Made by a program: the position numbers and the translations under genes. Under the pieces are notes generated by a model, which was not told the DNA's origin, ran no database searches, and saw only the letters and a list, made by a program, of their open reading frames with translations. 64,000 nucleotides of DNA, taken from Simplicispira psychrophila DSM 11588 (GTDB lineage Bacteria; Pseudomonadota; Gammaproteobacteria; Burkholderiales; Burkholderiaceae_C). Positions 38,867-48,653 of this stretch are shown piece after piece (position 1 is the stretch's first letter; the number at the start of each line of letters is the position of its first letter). Where the stretch lies: the NCBI RefSeq assembly GCF_000688255.1, contig NZ_JHYS01000009.1, positions 96,389 to 160,388 on the forward strand, given 5' to 3'.

Positions 38867-38900
38867 GGGTCCGCTGCGATGCGGGCCCGGCTTTATTTTT
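38867..38900 (+). terminator. hairpin between pstS and pstC (attenuator or mRNA stabiliser)
   Basis: GGGTCCGC (38867-38874) pairs with GCGGGCCC (38881-38888), including one G-U pair, around a 6-nt loop. CTTTATTTTT follows. It probably makes pstS transcripts more abundant than those of the membrane components. Confidence 0.75.
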
Positions 38901-38919
38901 CTGATCCAAGGCGCCCACC

Positions 38920-39957
38920 GTGTCCATACCCTTGACCGTGCACTCGACCCTGTCCAGCAGCAGCGGCGGCGCAGCAGGCGCTAGCGCCCGCAAGCATCTC
39001 CCACCCGCCCGCCGTCCGCTGCTGTCGGGGACCATGGCCGATCGGCTTTTTGGCTGGTTGGCGCGCGCCGCCGCGCTGCTAACGCTGGCACTGCTGATAG
39101 GCATCCTGACGTCGCTGGTCATTGGGGCCTGGCCAGCACTGGAGCGCTATGGCCTGGGGTTTTTGACCAGCAGCGTTTGGGACCCGGTGCAGAACGAGTA
39201 CGGCGGCCTAGTGATGATCTATGGCACCTTGGCCACTTCGTTCATTGCCCTGCTGATTGCCGTACCGGTCAGTTTTGGCATTGCGCTGTTTTTGACCGAA
39301 CTCTCGCCGGCCTGGCTCAAGCGCCCCTTGGGCACGGCCATCGAGTTGCTGGCGGCGGTGCCGTCGATCGTCTACGGCATGTGGGGGCTGATGGTGTTTG
39401 GCCCCATCTTGGCGCAATACGTGCAGCAGCCGCTGCAGTCGTGGTTCAGCGGCATTCCCTATCTGGGCGCGTTTGTCTCGGGCCCGCCCGTGGGCATCGG
39501 TCTGCTGGCGGCGGGCATCATCCTAGCCATCATGATCATTCCGTTCATCGCTGCCGTGATGCGCGATGTGTTTGAGGTCACGCCCGCCCTGCTCAAGGAG
39601 TCGGCCTATGGCCTGGGCGCCACCACTTGGGAAGTGATGTGGAAAGTGGTGTTGCCGTACACCAAGACAGGGGTGCTGGGCGGCATCATGCTCGGGCTGG
39701 GGCGCGCGCTGGGCGAGACGATGGCGGTGACGTTTGTCATCGGCAACATGAATCAGCTCAACTCGCTGTCGATTTTTGAAGCCGCCAATAGCATCACTTC
39801 GGCGCTGGCCAATGAATTTGCCGAAGCCGGCGAGGGCCTGCACCAGGCCTCGTTGATCTACCTGGGTCTGGTGTTGTTCTTCATCACCTTCGTGGTGCTG
39901 ACGCTGTCCAAGATTTTGCTCAACCGCCTGCAAAAGGGCGAGGGAAGCCGCGCATGA
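38920..39957 (+). CDS. pstC: phosphate ABC transporter permease PstC
   Basis: The product is 345 aa with a GTG start (an alternative ATG at 39034 would trim a Ser/Gly-rich tail). Six membrane helices are seen. The inner-membrane permease loop that contacts PstB is within [21 protein letters not shown], followed by [16 protein letters not shown]. It forms the phosphate channel with PstA. The stop overlaps the pstA start (ATGA at 39954). Confidence 0.95.
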   Translation: MSIPLTVHSTLSSSSGGAAGASARKHLPPARRPLLSGTMADRLFGWLARAAALLTLALLIGILTSLVIGAWPALERYGLGFLTSSVWDPVQNEYGGLVMIYGTLATSFIALLIAVPVSFGIALFLTELSPAWLKRPLGTAIELLAAVPSIVYGMWGLMVFGPILAQYVQQPLQSWFSGIPYLGAFVSGPPVGIGLLAAGIILAIMIIPFIAAVMRDVFEVTPALLKESAYGLGATTWEVMWKVVLPYTKTGVLGGIMLGLGRALGETMAVTFVIGNMNQLNSLSIFEAANSITSALANEFAEAGEGLHQASLIYLGLVLFFITFVVLTLSKILLNRLQKGEGSRA

Positions 39958-40841
39958 CCGCCACCACATCGCAGCAACTGCTGCACGCTGCCGAGCAAAC
40001 CCGGGCACGCCAAGCCATGTATGCGCGGCGCAAACGCACCAACCGCATGGCGCTGGCACTGTCGCTGGCGGCGATGGCGTTTGGTGTGTTCTGGCTGGTC
40101 TGGATTCTGTGGGAGACGGTTCGCTTGGGGCTAGGGGGCCTGAGTCTGGCGCTGCTGACCGAAATGACCCCGCCACCGAACGAGGACGGTGGCTTGGCCA
40201 ACGCCATTTTTGGCTCGCTGGTGATGGTAATGTTGGCCACGTTTGTCGGCACGCCGATTGGCATCATGGCCGGGGTGTACTTGGCCGAATACGACGTGCG
40301 CGGCTGGCTGGCGTCGGTGACGCGCTTTGTCAACGACATCTTGCTGTCGGCGCCCAGCATCGTCATCGGCTTGTTTGTCTATGCCGTGGTGGTGGCGCGC
40401 TTTCGCAGCTTCTCGGGCTACGCCGGCATTCTGGCGCTGGCGCTGATCGTCATTCCGGTGGTCATCCGCACGACAGAGAACATGCTGGTGCTGGTGCCGG
40501 CCAGCCTGCGCGAGGCGGCCTATGCATTGGGCACGCCCAAGTGGAGAGTCATCACCCTGGTGACGCTGCGTGCGGCGCGCTCGGGTGTCATCACCGGCGT
40601 GTTGCTGGCGGTGGCGCGCATTGCCGGTGAGACGGCGCCGCTGCTGTTTACCGCGCTGAACAACCAGTTCTGGAATGGCGACCTGTCCAAGCCCATGGCT
40701 AGCCTGCCGGTGACTATTTTCAAATTTGCCATGAGTCCCTATGAGAACTGGCAGCAACTGGCATGGGCAGGCGTGTTTCTGATCACCGTGACGGTGCTGG
40801 GGCTCAACATCCTGGCGCGCGTTTTGACCCGCCAGAAATAA
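39954..40841 (+). CDS. pstA: phosphate ABC transporter permease PstA
   Basis: The product is 295 aa with six membrane helices. [21 protein letters not shown] is the EAA loop for PstB, and [16 protein letters not shown] is the PstA signature. [11 protein letters not shown] lies in an earlier helix. It is coupled to pstC and followed 22 bp later by pstB, which has its own GAAGGAAA ribosome site. Confidence 0.96.
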   Translation: MTATTSQQLLHAAEQTRARQAMYARRKRTNRMALALSLAAMAFGVFWLVWILWETVRLGLGGLSLALLTEMTPPPNEDGGLANAIFGSLVMVMLATFVGTPIGIMAGVYLAEYDVRGWLASVTRFVNDILLSAPSIVIGLFVYAVVVARFRSFSGYAGILALALIVIPVVIRTTENMLVLVPASLREAAYALGTPKWRVITLVTLRAARSGVITGVLLAVARIAGETAPLLFTALNNQFWNGDLSKPMASLPVTIFKFAMSPYENWQQLAWAGVFLITVTVLGLNILARVLTRQK

Positions 40842-40863
40842 AGAATAAGAGAAGGAAACCTTC

Positions 40864-41643
40864 ATGTCCACCCGTCCGCAGACGACCAACGACGCCAAGA
40901 TCACGGTGCGTGATCTCAATTTCTACTACGGCAAATTTCATGCCTTGAAGGGCATCAACCTCGATATTCCCGAGAACAAGGTAACCGCCTTTATTGGCCC
41001 TTCGGGCTGTGGCAAGTCCACGCTCTTGCGCACTTTCAATCGCATGTTTGAGCTGTATCCCGAGCAGCGCGCCGAGGGCCAGATCGTGCTCGATGGCGAA
41101 AATCTGCTGACCAGCAAGCAGGATGTGGCGCTGATCCGCGCCAAGATCGGCATGGTGTTCCAGAAACCGACACCGTTTCCGATGTCGATCTACGACAACA
41201 TCGCCTTTGGCGTCAAGCTGTTTGACAGGCTGAGTGCCACCGACATGGACGAACGGGTCGAATGGGCGCTGCGCAAGGCGGCTTTGTGGAACGAGGTCAA
41301 GGACAAGCTGGGGCAGAGTGGATCGGGCTTGTCGGGCGGGCAACAGCAGCGCCTGTGCATTGCGCGCGGCATTGCCATTAAGCCTGAAGTGCTGCTGCTG
41401 GACGAGCCGTGTTCGGCGCTGGACCCGATTTCGACGGCCAAGGTGGAGGAGCTGATTGCCGAGCTCAAGAGCGACTACACCGTGGTCATCGTCACGCACA
41501 ACATGCAGCAGGCAGCGCGCTGCAGCGATTTCACGGCGTATATGTACCTGGGCGACCTGATTGAGTTTGGCTGCACCGAAGAGCTGTTTTTCCAGCCCCA
41601 GCGCAAGGAAACCGAAGACTACATTACCGGCCGTTTTGGCTGA
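40864..41643 (+). CDS. pstB: phosphate ABC transporter ATP-binding protein PstB
   Basis: The product is 259 aa. Walker [10 protein letters not shown], signature [15 protein letters not shown], Walker [14 protein letters not shown] and the switch His in [16 protein letters not shown] are complete. [17 protein letters not shown] opens the domain as in other PstB proteins. It powers import and, with PhoU, signals phosphate status to PhoR. Confidence 0.98.
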   Translation: MSTRPQTTNDAKITVRDLNFYYGKFHALKGINLDIPENKVTAFIGPSGCGKSTLLRTFNRMFELYPEQRAEGQIVLDGENLLTSKQDVALIRAKIGMVFQKPTPFPMSIYDNIAFGVKLFDRLSATDMDERVEWALRKAALWNEVKDKLGQSGSGLSGGQQQRLCIARGIAIKPEVLLLDEPCSALDPISTAKVEELIAELKSDYTVVIVTHNMQQAARCSDFTAYMYLGDLIEFGCTEELFFQPQRKETEDYITGRFG

Positions 41644-41654
41644 AGGAGACTGAC

Positions 41655-42356
41655 ATGGCCGAAAAACATCTTTCATCGCAGTTCGACAGTGAACTCAACA
41701 GCGTCACCGCCCGTGTCATGGAGTTGGGCGGCTTGGTGGAGACGCAGATCCAGCACGCGATTTATGCACTGTCGCATTTCAGCCTGGAGGCCGTGGCCAA
41801 GGTGCAGGTGATCGAGCAGCGCGTCAACACCATGGAGGTGGAGATTGACCACGAGCTCTCGACCATCATTGCCCGGCGCCAGCCCACGGCGCGTGACCTG
41901 CGCCTGTTGATTGCGTTTTCCAAGGCCACGGCCAATTTGGAGCGGATGGGCGACGAGGCCAGCAAAATGGCGCGCATGGTGCAGTCCATCATTCAGACGG
42001 GCGCACCGCGCTCTTTGCCGACCATGGATCTGCGTGTGGCGGCCGACCTGGCATCGGGCCTGCTGCGCAAGGCGCTGGATGCCTTTGCGCGGCTGGATGT
42101 GCAGGCAGCGGTGGCGATTTTGAAAGAGGACGATCTGATCGACGAAGAGTTTGATGGCTTTGTACGCAAGCTCATCACCTACATGATGGAAGACCCGCGC
42201 ACCATTTCAGCCAGTCTAGATCTGCTGTTTCTGGCCAAGGCCATTGAACGCATCGGCGACCATTCCAAAAATGTGGCCGAGCTGATCATTTATCTGGTCA
42301 AGGGGATGGACGTGCGCCATACCTCGCTGGACCAGATCGAATCGGCCCTGCTGTAA
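41655..42356 (+). CDS. phoU: phosphate signalling complex protein PhoU
   Basis: The product is 233 aa with two tandem three-helix PhoU repeats (about residues 15-110 and 118-220). E/DxxxD metal-binding patterns occur in NLERMGDEASKMARM and IERIGDHSKNVAELIIY. It restrains PhoR kinase activity when phosphate is plentiful. It lies 11 bp after pstB and 16 bp before phoB. Confidence 0.97.
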   Translation: MAEKHLSSQFDSELNSVTARVMELGGLVETQIQHAIYALSHFSLEAVAKVQVIEQRVNTMEVEIDHELSTIIARRQPTARDLRLLIAFSKATANLERMGDEASKMARMVQSIIQTGAPRSLPTMDLRVAADLASGLLRKALDAFARLDVQAAVAILKEDDLIDEEFDGFVRKLITYMMEDPRTISASLDLLFLAKAIERIGDHSKNVAELIIYLVKGMDVRHTSLDQIESALL

Positions 42357-42372
42357 GCGCAGGCCCACCGCC

Positions 42373-43086
42373 ATGAAAAATCTACCCCGCGTCTTGATCG
42401 TCGAAGATGAACCGGCGATTGCTGAACTGATTGCCGTCAACCTGCGCCACAACGGCTTTGCGCCGATCTGGTCAGAAGATGGCGAATCGGCCCAGCGCGA
42501 GCTGGATGCCGTGCTGCCGGACGTGATCCTGCTGGACTGGATGCTGCCCGGCCAGAGCGGTCTGCAACTGGCGCGAAAATGGCGTGCCGACAGCCGCACC
42601 AAAACCGTCCCCATCCTGATGTTGACCGCGCGCGGCGACGAACCCGACAAGGTGGCCGGCCTGGACGCTGGTGCTGATGACTACATTACCAAGCCGTTTT
42701 CTACACAGGAGCTGCTGGCGCGCATCCGTGCCGTGCTGCGTCGGCGCGCACCGGAGCAGGTGGCAGACAGCGTGGCTATCGGCGCCCTGGCGTTGGACGC
42801 CGCCACGCACCGCGTCACCTGGCAGGAGCAGCTGCTCAAGGTAGGGCCGACCGAATTCAAACTGTTGCATTACCTGATGAAGCACGCTGAGCGCGTACAC
42901 AGCCGGGCGCAGTTACTCGACAAGGTGTGGGGCGACCATGTGTTCATTGAAGAGCGCACGGTGGATGTGCATGTCAAGCGCCTGCGCGAGTCGCTCGGTG
43001 CGGGCGGGGTGATGGTCGAGACCGTGCGCGGCGCCGGTTACCGCTTTACAGCCCAGCCGCAGGCGTTGGCTCCAACGAGGGCCTGA
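42373..43086 (+). CDS. phoB: phosphate regulon response regulator PhoB
   Basis: The product is 237 aa. The receiver domain (residues 1-120) has the acidic pair near the start (VEDEPAI), the phosphorylated Asp in VILLDWMLPG, and Lys in KPFS. The winged-helix domain (about 130-230) ends with TVRGAGYRF. It binds the two Pho boxes found at 32.5 and 37.7 kb (inference from the consensus). Length and linker are typical. Confidence 0.97.
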   Translation: MKNLPRVLIVEDEPAIAELIAVNLRHNGFAPIWSEDGESAQRELDAVLPDVILLDWMLPGQSGLQLARKWRADSRTKTVPILMLTARGDEPDKVAGLDAGADDYITKPFSTQELLARIRAVLRRRAPEQVADSVAIGALALDAATHRVTWQEQLLKVGPTEFKLLHYLMKHAERVHSRAQLLDKVWGDHVFIEERTVDVHVKRLRESLGAGGVMVETVRGAGYRFTAQPQALAPTRA

Positions 43087-43091
43087 GCGCT

Positions 43092-44465
43092 ATGTTTTTT
43101 CGCGTCATGGTTTTTCTCTGCTGCCAATTAGCGGGCGGGTTGCTGGGTTGGTGGCAGATGGGGCCGTGGGGCGCGGCTGTTGGTGCCGCGGTAGCGATTT
43201 GGGTTTGGTTTACCTGGGACATGCTGCGCGGCACGCGGGTGGTGCGTTGGCTGCGCCAAGGTGAATTGGCCCAGGCGCCGCGCCTGCACGGTCTGTGGGG
43301 TGAAGTCAGCGACCGCGCACGCCGCCTGCTGCGCCAGATGCAAGGCCAGGTGCAAGAGAGCGAGCAGCGTTTGCAAGAGGTGCTATCGGCGCTGCAGGCC
43401 TCGCCCAATGGCGTGATTTTTCTGAATGCCGCAGGCTGCATCGAATGGAGTAACCAGATTGCAGCTGCGCATTTCGGCATCGATTTGGAGCGTGATTTGC
43501 TGCAGTCGATTGGCAACCTAGTGCGCCACCCGGACTTCAGTGCCTATTACGCGGCGCGTGATTTCTCCAGCGCGGTGGTGATGGCAGGCCGCTACAGTAC
43601 GCCCGCGTGCCCGGTACGCCTGTCGGTACAACTGCATCCCTATGGTCAGGGCCGCTGTCTGCTGCTGTCGCGCGATGTGACGGCGCTGGAGCAGGCCGAG
43701 GTCATGCGACGTGATTTTGTCGCCAATGTGTCGCACGAAATCCGCACCCCGCTGACGGTGCTCAGCGGTTTTGTCGAAACGCTGCAGACCCTGTCCCTGG
43801 CGCCCGAAGAGGAGAAGCGCTATCTGGCACTGATGGCGCAGCAGGCGGCGCGGATGCAAAGCGTGGTCCAGGGATTGCTGACGCTGTCCCGTCTGGAGGG
43901 CAGTCCGTTGCCCGGTCTGACCGAGTGGACACCAGTAGGGCAACTGCTGCGCGCCTGCGAGGATGAGGCGCGCGCGCTGTCGGCCCTGCTGGCGCCAGCA
44001 TCGCAGCGGGTGCATGTGCTGCAATTTCCATCGCTGCAGGCGTTGCAGGGGATGGGCGAGATCGCCGGTGCGCAGACGGAATTGCAAAGCGCACTGTCCA
44101 ACTTGGTCGGCAATGCGGTGCGCTACACGCCCGCTAGCGGCAGCATCACGGTGACGTGGACTCGGGACGCACAGGGTGGCGCGGTGTTTGCGGTGGCGGA
44201 CACCGGGCCAGGCATCGATCCGGTGCACATTGCACGCCTGACCGAGCGCTTTTACCGCGTCGATCGCAGCCGATCACGGGAGACGGGGGGCACCGGGCTG
44301 GGGCTGGCCATCGTCAAGCATGTGCTGCAGCGCCATGGCGCGGTGCTGCAAATCGACAGCGTACCAGGCAAGGGATCGGTGTTTTCAGTGTGCTTTCCAG
44401 CTTCTCGGCTGCGCCCGACAGGTTGGAAGGCAGACGGTGTTGTGCCCACGCTCACGGCGCTGTAA
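43092..44465 (+). CDS. phoR: phosphate regulon sensor kinase PhoR
   Basis: The product is 457 aa. Two N-terminal membrane helices with a very short loop (residues 1-42) precede a linker, a PAS domain (about 95-200), HisKA with the phosphorylated His in DFVANVSHEIRTPLTVLSG, and HATPase_c (NLVGNAVRYTP; DTGPGIDPVHIARLTERFYR; GGTGLGLAIVKHV). It phosphorylates PhoB on phosphate limitation. The 3' end overlaps the convergent glycosyltransferase gene by 14 bp. Confidence 0.96.
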   Translation: MFFRVMVFLCCQLAGGLLGWWQMGPWGAAVGAAVAIWVWFTWDMLRGTRVVRWLRQGELAQAPRLHGLWGEVSDRARRLLRQMQGQVQESEQRLQEVLSALQASPNGVIFLNAAGCIEWSNQIAAAHFGIDLERDLLQSIGNLVRHPDFSAYYAARDFSSAVVMAGRYSTPACPVRLSVQLHPYGQGRCLLLSRDVTALEQAEVMRRDFVANVSHEIRTPLTVLSGFVETLQTLSLAPEEEKRYLALMAQQAARMQSVVQGLLTLSRLEGSPLPGLTEWTPVGQLLRACEDEARALSALLAPASQRVHVLQFPSLQALQGMGEIAGAQTELQSALSNLVGNAVRYTPASGSITVTWTRDAQGGAVFAVADTGPGIDPVHIARLTERFYRVDRSRSRETGGTGLGLAIVKHVLQRHGAVLQIDSVPGKGSVFSVCFPASRLRPTGWKADGVVPTLTAL

Positions 44466-46176
44466 CCGGACTGCTGCGGCGGTACAGCGCTATGAAGTCG
44501 GTTTTGTCCGTTGGTCGTGCCAGTTGCGTCTGCAATGTCCAGTCTTGTCCTTGCAGGTGTCGCACCGCAACTGGCATGGGCGTGTTGCCGGGTGTCAGAA
44601 GCCAAGAACACTCGGCATTGCCGGGAGTGGTTTGCAGGTGCAGTGCCCCGTGGTATTGCAGGGCCGCGATCTGGCTGCGGTTCAAGCCATCGACGAGGAC
44701 GCAGGGGGGGTGCCCGATGACCGCTGTGATGCTGCGCACCTGCGGGGCATCGCTGCGTGCGTAGTCGAGCATCGGTAGCCACAGCGTCATCAGTAAAAAC
44801 CAGCCCAGGGTGGCGCCTGCGGCAGGCAACACCAGACTTTTCCAGATGGCGGCGCGGTGGCGGCCGGTGCGCCAGGCGACCAGTGCACACCAGGCGATGC
44901 TGGCGGCCAGGGCCAGCGCCAGAGTGAAACCTGAAAAAGATGCCATAAATCCGGGCGCCAGCTTGGCTACGTTGGCTGCTGGTTTGGCCGGGATGCCGGT
45001 TTGTGTGGCGAGCCAGATCACCCAAATGGCAATCGCCGAGACCGAGAAAAAAAGCAGCGTAAACCAGTCGATCAGTGCTGCCACGCTGCGGCTGAGCGTC
45101 GGTAACGCAAACGCGGCCAAAGTGGCCAAGGCCGGCAGGCCCAGCAGCAAGGCGCGGTCTGACGGCTGGGTGCTGAGTGCGGCACCGATGGCCACTAAGG
45201 TGAACCATAGGGGCAGCAACAGGTGACGGTGCACTTGCCGACTGGTGATGTGCTTGCGCCAGCGCCACAGCGTCCACAAGGCCAAGGGCCATGCCGGCCA
45301 GGTAAACCACAGCAGCAGACGGCCGAAATTGACCCCATCGTGCGCGCTGGCGTAGTGCCACACGATGCGCCAGCGCCACAGGTCGAGTTGCCAGGCCAGC
45401 AGCGCTGCCGCTGCACCTGCCAGCACCAAGCCGAGGCCGGCATGGCGCATATGCAAGGGGGAAAATGTATCGGAGGTTTGAGTTTGAGTGCCCCACCAGC
45501 AAAACACGGCGCCGCCCAGGCTGTAGAGCAGCGCCAAGGCGGGCGCACCGCTCAAGACCAAGCCGAGCAAGCCCACGAAGAGTGCCATCCAAGGCACCAC
45601 CGCACGATAGGGCAGGGCTGCCAAGGCAAAAAATACCAGGGTGGTGCAGGACAGCTGTGTCAGGTACGAGGTGGCTTCGTGCGAGGGTTGGGCCAGTCCC
45701 AGGCATGCCAGCAGGGCTAGCAAACCACCGTCGGCCATGGCCCGGGCGTAGTCGTGGGGCTGTGCCTCACCGCCAAAAGCAAACGCCACTGGCTGTGCAC
45801 GGGGGCTCAGGGCCAGGTAATACACGCCATACCAGGTGGCCCACAGCGTCAGCACCAGGAGGGCAATAAAAGGCATGCGCGCCGCCAGTTCAGGCGCCAT
45901 GGCGGCGGGCGCCATCTGCAAGGCCCAGGCGCCCATCCAGTAGGGCAGCAAGCCGTCGGTGTCAGGGGCAAGGTTGCCTAGGACGGGGGCCAGCCAGGGG
46001 GTATGGCCTTGTGCCAATTCCAGCATGTAGCCAAAGGCCGTCATGTCATCGCCCCGCCAGGGCCCACGCCCGATAAAGCCCGGCACGATGTAGGCAAGGC
46101 ACAGCAACAGCAGTGCCCAGCGCGGTAGCCGGCGCACGGCACTTTGGGGAACGATGGCGGGGGTGGGTAGGTTCAC
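44452..46176 (-). CDS. polytopic ArnT/PMT-like glycosyltransferase
   Basis: The product is 574 aa with about 11-12 hydrophobic segments. The acidic first loop GRGPWRGDDMTAFGY resembles the GT-C (GT39/GT83) site where ArnT and PMT enzymes hold their catalytic Asp. A C-terminal soluble domain (about residues 480-574, CVLVDGLNRSQIAALQYHG) lies in the periplasm by analogy. Such enzymes transfer sugars from undecaprenyl carriers, for example aminoarabinose to lipid A; the substrate here is unknown. Its 3' end overlaps phoR by 14 bp on the opposite strand. Confidence 0.75.
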   Translation of the reverse strand: MNLPTPAIVPQSAVRRLPRWALLLLCLAYIVPGFIGRGPWRGDDMTAFGYMLELAQGHTPWLAPVLGNLAPDTDGLLPYWMGAWALQMAPAAMAPELAARMPFIALLVLTLWATWYGVYYLALSPRAQPVAFAFGGEAQPHDYARAMADGGLLALLACLGLAQPSHEATSYLTQLSCTTLVFFALAALPYRAVVPWMALFVGLLGLVLSGAPALALLYSLGGAVFCWWGTQTQTSDTFSPLHMRHAGLGLVLAGAAAALLAWQLDLWRWRIVWHYASAHDGVNFGRLLLWFTWPAWPLALWTLWRWRKHITSRQVHRHLLLPLWFTLVAIGAALSTQPSDRALLLGLPALATLAAFALPTLSRSVAALIDWFTLLFFSVSAIAIWVIWLATQTGIPAKPAANVAKLAPGFMASFSGFTLALALAASIAWCALVAWRTGRHRAAIWKSLVLPAAGATLGWFLLMTLWLPMLDYARSDAPQVRSITAVIGHPPCVLVDGLNRSQIAALQYHGALHLQTTPGNAECSWLLTPGNTPMPVAVRHLQGQDWTLQTQLARPTDKTDFIALYRRSSPVTAP

Positions 46177-46225
46177 GCGTTCAGGAGAGTAGCAGGGTCG
46201 TCAGGAACAAGAGCGGGCCAAGGCA

Positions 46226-46260
46226 AACAAAAAGGCAGCACGGTTGCCCGAGCTGCCTTT
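46226..46260 (-). terminator. terminator downstream of rpmE
   Basis: On the minus strand AAAGGCAGC and GCTGCCTTT (complements of 46252-46260 and 46231-46239) form a 9-bp stem followed by TTGTTT. It ends the rho-rpmE side of the minus-strand unit. Confidence 0.75.
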
Positions 46261-46282
46261 GGAGGCGAAAGACGCAGCAGGA

Positions 46283-46561
46283 TTATTCTGCTGTCGGTGC
46301 TGTTGCCGTTGCCGTGGTCTTGCCAAAGCGGTTGCGGAAGCGCTCGACGCGGCCACCCATGTTGTCCACCGACTTTTGTGTGCCGGTGTAGAAGGGATGC
46401 GACTCGCTCGACGTATCGAGTTTGTACATGGGCAACTCGCGACCGTCTTCAGTCTGGCCCATTTCTTTGGTGTTCACGCACGAACGCGTAACAAACTTGA
46501 AACCGTTGGACAGGTCAACGAAGAGAACTTCGCGGTAGTTGGGGTGAATGCCTTTTTTCAT
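46283..46561 (-). CDS. rpmE2: 50S ribosomal protein bL31, type B (zinc-free)
   Basis: The product is 92 aa starting [21 protein letters not shown], with [27 protein letters not shown]. The zinc-binding CxxC motif of classical L31 is absent, and the insert is that of the YkgM-like type B form. In many Proteobacteria type B replaces the zinc form under zinc limitation (Zur control); here it may be the only form, as is common in Burkholderiales. A longer upstream start at 46624 is rejected. The Thr/Ala-rich tail is variable. It lies downstream of rho on the same strand. Confidence 0.93.
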   Translation of the reverse strand: MKKGIHPNYREVLFVDLSNGFKFVTRSCVNTKEMGQTEDGRELPMYKLDTSSESHPFYTGTQKSVDNMGGRVERFRNRFGKTTATATAPTAE

Positions 46562-46664
46562 GGCGAATCCTTTGATGGGTGGGTCAACTGCGTCAGCCAC
46601 TGCAGCACGTATTTGCCGCAGCACTTCTCGCGAAAAGCTTTCAATTATTGCACGAATTGGAGCA

Positions 46665-47927
46665 TCAGCCGCCGCGGCGCATCATATCGAAGAACTCGAC
46701 ATTGCTCTTGGTGGCCTTCATGTTCTTGATCATCAGTTCCATTGACTCGATTTCGTCCATGTTGTACATGAACTGGCGCAGGATGCGTGTTTTTTGCAGG
46801 ATTTCGGGTGCCAGCAGCAATTCTTCACGGCGCGTGCCGCTCTTGTTCAACTCGATGGCCGGGAATACGCGCTTTTCGTACAGGCGGCGGTTCAGGTGAA
46901 TTTCGCAATTGCCGGTGCCCTTGAATTCTTCAAAGATCACTTCGTCCATGCGGCTGCCGGTATCGACCAAAGCGGTGGCAATGATGGTCAGCGAGCCGCC
47001 TTCTTCCACCTTGCGTGCAGCGCCAAAAAAGCGCTTGGGGCGTTGCAGCGCGGCTGCATCGACACCGCCCGAAAGTACCTTGCCGCTGGAGGGTACAACG
47101 TTGTTGTAGGCACGGGCCAAACGGGTGATGGAGTCGAGCAAGATCACTACGTCTTTTTTCAGTTCGACCAAGCGCTTGGCGCGCTCGATCACCATTTCAG
47201 CCACGTGGACGTGGCGGGCAGCGGGTTCGTCAAAGGTCGAGGCAATGATCTCGCCCTTCACGGTGCGCTGCATTTCCGTCACTTCTTCCGGGCGCTCGTC
47301 CACTAGCAGCACCATCAGGTGCACGTCGGGGTTGTTGGCCGTGATAGCGTGGGCAATGTGCTGCATCATCACCGTCTTGCCGCTCTTGGGCGGCGCAACG
47401 ATCAGGGCACGTTGACCACGCCCCAGGGGCGCAATGATGTCGATGATGCGGCCAGTGATGTTCTCTTCGCTCTTGACGTCGCGCTCCAGCCGCATCTGTT
47501 CCTTGGGGAACAGGGGCGTGAGGTTTTCAAACATCACCTTGTGTTTGTTCTGCTCGGGCGGGCCGTCGTTGACCTTGTCGAGTTTGGTCAGGGCAAAGTA
47601 GCGCTCACCATCTTTGGGCGTGCGCACTTCGCCTTCGATCATGTCGCCCGTATGCAGGTTAAAGCGGCGCACCTGGCTGGGCGAGATATAGATGTCGTCG
47701 GTGCTGGCGGTGTAGCTGGTGTCGGGGCTGCGCAGAAAGCCGAAGCCATCGGGCAGGATTTCGAGCACGCCGTCGGCAAAAATTTGTTCGCCTGTCTTGG
47801 CCCGCTTCTTGATGATGGCAAACATCAACTCCTGCTTGCGCATACGGCCGACGTTTTCAATATCAAGCTCTTCGGCCTGCTTGAGGACTTCAGACACATG
47901 CAGTGCCTTGAGTTCGTTGAGGTGCAT
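46665..47927 (-). CDS. rho: transcription termination factor Rho
   Basis: The product is 420 aa, a hexameric RNA-dependent ATPase. The N-terminal helix bundle (residues 1-47), the cold-shock-like RNA-binding domain with GFGFLRSP (about 65-72), Walker A in [10 protein letters not shown], Walker [15 protein letters not shown], and the Q and R loops are all present. AAGGAG lies upstream of the ATG. The 251-bp gap to trxA is long enough for the autoregulatory leader known from E. coli rho. Confidence 0.98.
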   Translation of the reverse strand: MHLNELKALHVSEVLKQAEELDIENVGRMRKQELMFAIIKKRAKTGEQIFADGVLEILPDGFGFLRSPDTSYTASTDDIYISPSQVRRFNLHTGDMIEGEVRTPKDGERYFALTKLDKVNDGPPEQNKHKVMFENLTPLFPKEQMRLERDVKSEENITGRIIDIIAPLGRGQRALIVAPPKSGKTVMMQHIAHAITANNPDVHLMVLLVDERPEEVTEMQRTVKGEIIASTFDEPAARHVHVAEMVIERAKRLVELKKDVVILLDSITRLARAYNNVVPSSGKVLSGGVDAAALQRPKRFFGAARKVEEGGSLTIIATALVDTGSRMDEVIFEEFKGTGNCEIHLNRRLYEKRVFPAIELNKSGTRREELLLAPEILQKTRILRQFMYNMDEIESMELMIKNMKATKSNVEFFDMMRRGG

Positions 47928-48082
47928 GGGGTGACTCCTTGGCGGAGTGGGTATGAATCAGGGAGAGAAGGCGGTGCGTCGAGAGGGCTGCTGTTGGCAG
48001 TTCTGGCTTGCCTGGGGGCTCGAACTGGCCAATGCGTGTGGGCCAGCGATCAAATGGGATTATGCAGGAAAATTTTTAAAGA

Positions 48083-48103
48083 CCCGCTTGCGCGCAAGCA
48101 GGG
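48083..48103 (-). terminator. palindromic hairpin between trxA and rho
   Basis: GCTTGCGCGCAAGC is a perfect palindrome, extended by CCC and GGG with one bulge. On the minus strand TCTTTAAAAATTTT follows. It fits a trxA terminator or part of the rho leader. Confidence 0.5.
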
Positions 48104-48178
48104 GGGCAGAAAAACAGGTTCACACTGCAGGTACTGCGTGGCCGCGGTGCAACAAGGTTGCGCAGCGGCCAAGGAATG

Positions 48179-48511
48179 TCAGGCCAGTTGTTCGTCGATG
48201 AAAGCGACGAGTTGCGATTTGCTCATGGCGCCGACCTTGGTGGCAGCCAGCTGACCATCCTTGAACAACATGAGTGTGGGAATGCCGCGGATACCAAATT
48301 TGGCGGGAATTTCCCGATTTTCATCGACGTTCATTTTGGCAATTTGCAGCTTGCCCTGGTAGGCGCCCGCCACTTCATCGAGGATGGGGGCAATCATTTT
48401 GCAGGGACCACACCACTCAGCCCAGTAGTCAACCAGCACGGGAACGCTGGCTTGCAGTACGTTCGCTTCAAAATCGGTGTCAGAAATATGTTTGATGAGT
48501 TCGCTTGCCAT
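48179..48511 (-). CDS. trxA: thioredoxin
   Basis: The product is 110 aa, the reducing partner of ribonucleotide reductase, methionine sulfoxide reductase and others. The active site is EWCGPCK (about residues 32-38). [24 protein letters not shown] strand and cis-Pro (GIPT) follow. AAGGA precedes the ATG. trxA upstream of rho is the conserved order also found in E. coli. Confidence 0.97.
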   Translation of the reverse strand: MASELIKHISDTDFEANVLQASVPVLVDYWAEWCGPCKMIAPILDEVAGAYQGKLQIAKMNVDENREIPAKFGIRGIPTLMLFKDGQLAATKVGAMSKSQLVAFIDEQLA

Positions 48512-48591
48512 TGCGCTTTCCTTAGAGAGGGCCGATCGGGATAAAGTGCGTCCATTGTGACAGAAACCAGTGTTTGCCCCGCGCCAAGTCT

Positions 48592-48632
48592 AGGCTTGAG
48601 TGCTATGACCGTGATAGCAAAATAAGTGTGCT
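48592..48632 (+). repeat. possible degenerate dispersed repeat fragment
   Basis: TTGAGTGCTATGACCGTGATAGCAAAAT keeps the inner CTAT-N7-ATAG palindrome with the same 7-nt spacing but lacks the AGCGC arms. It lies between trxA and the divergent flavoprotein gene. Confidence 0.3.
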
Positions 48633-48653
48633 GCAAGCACGATCGAAAAATTT

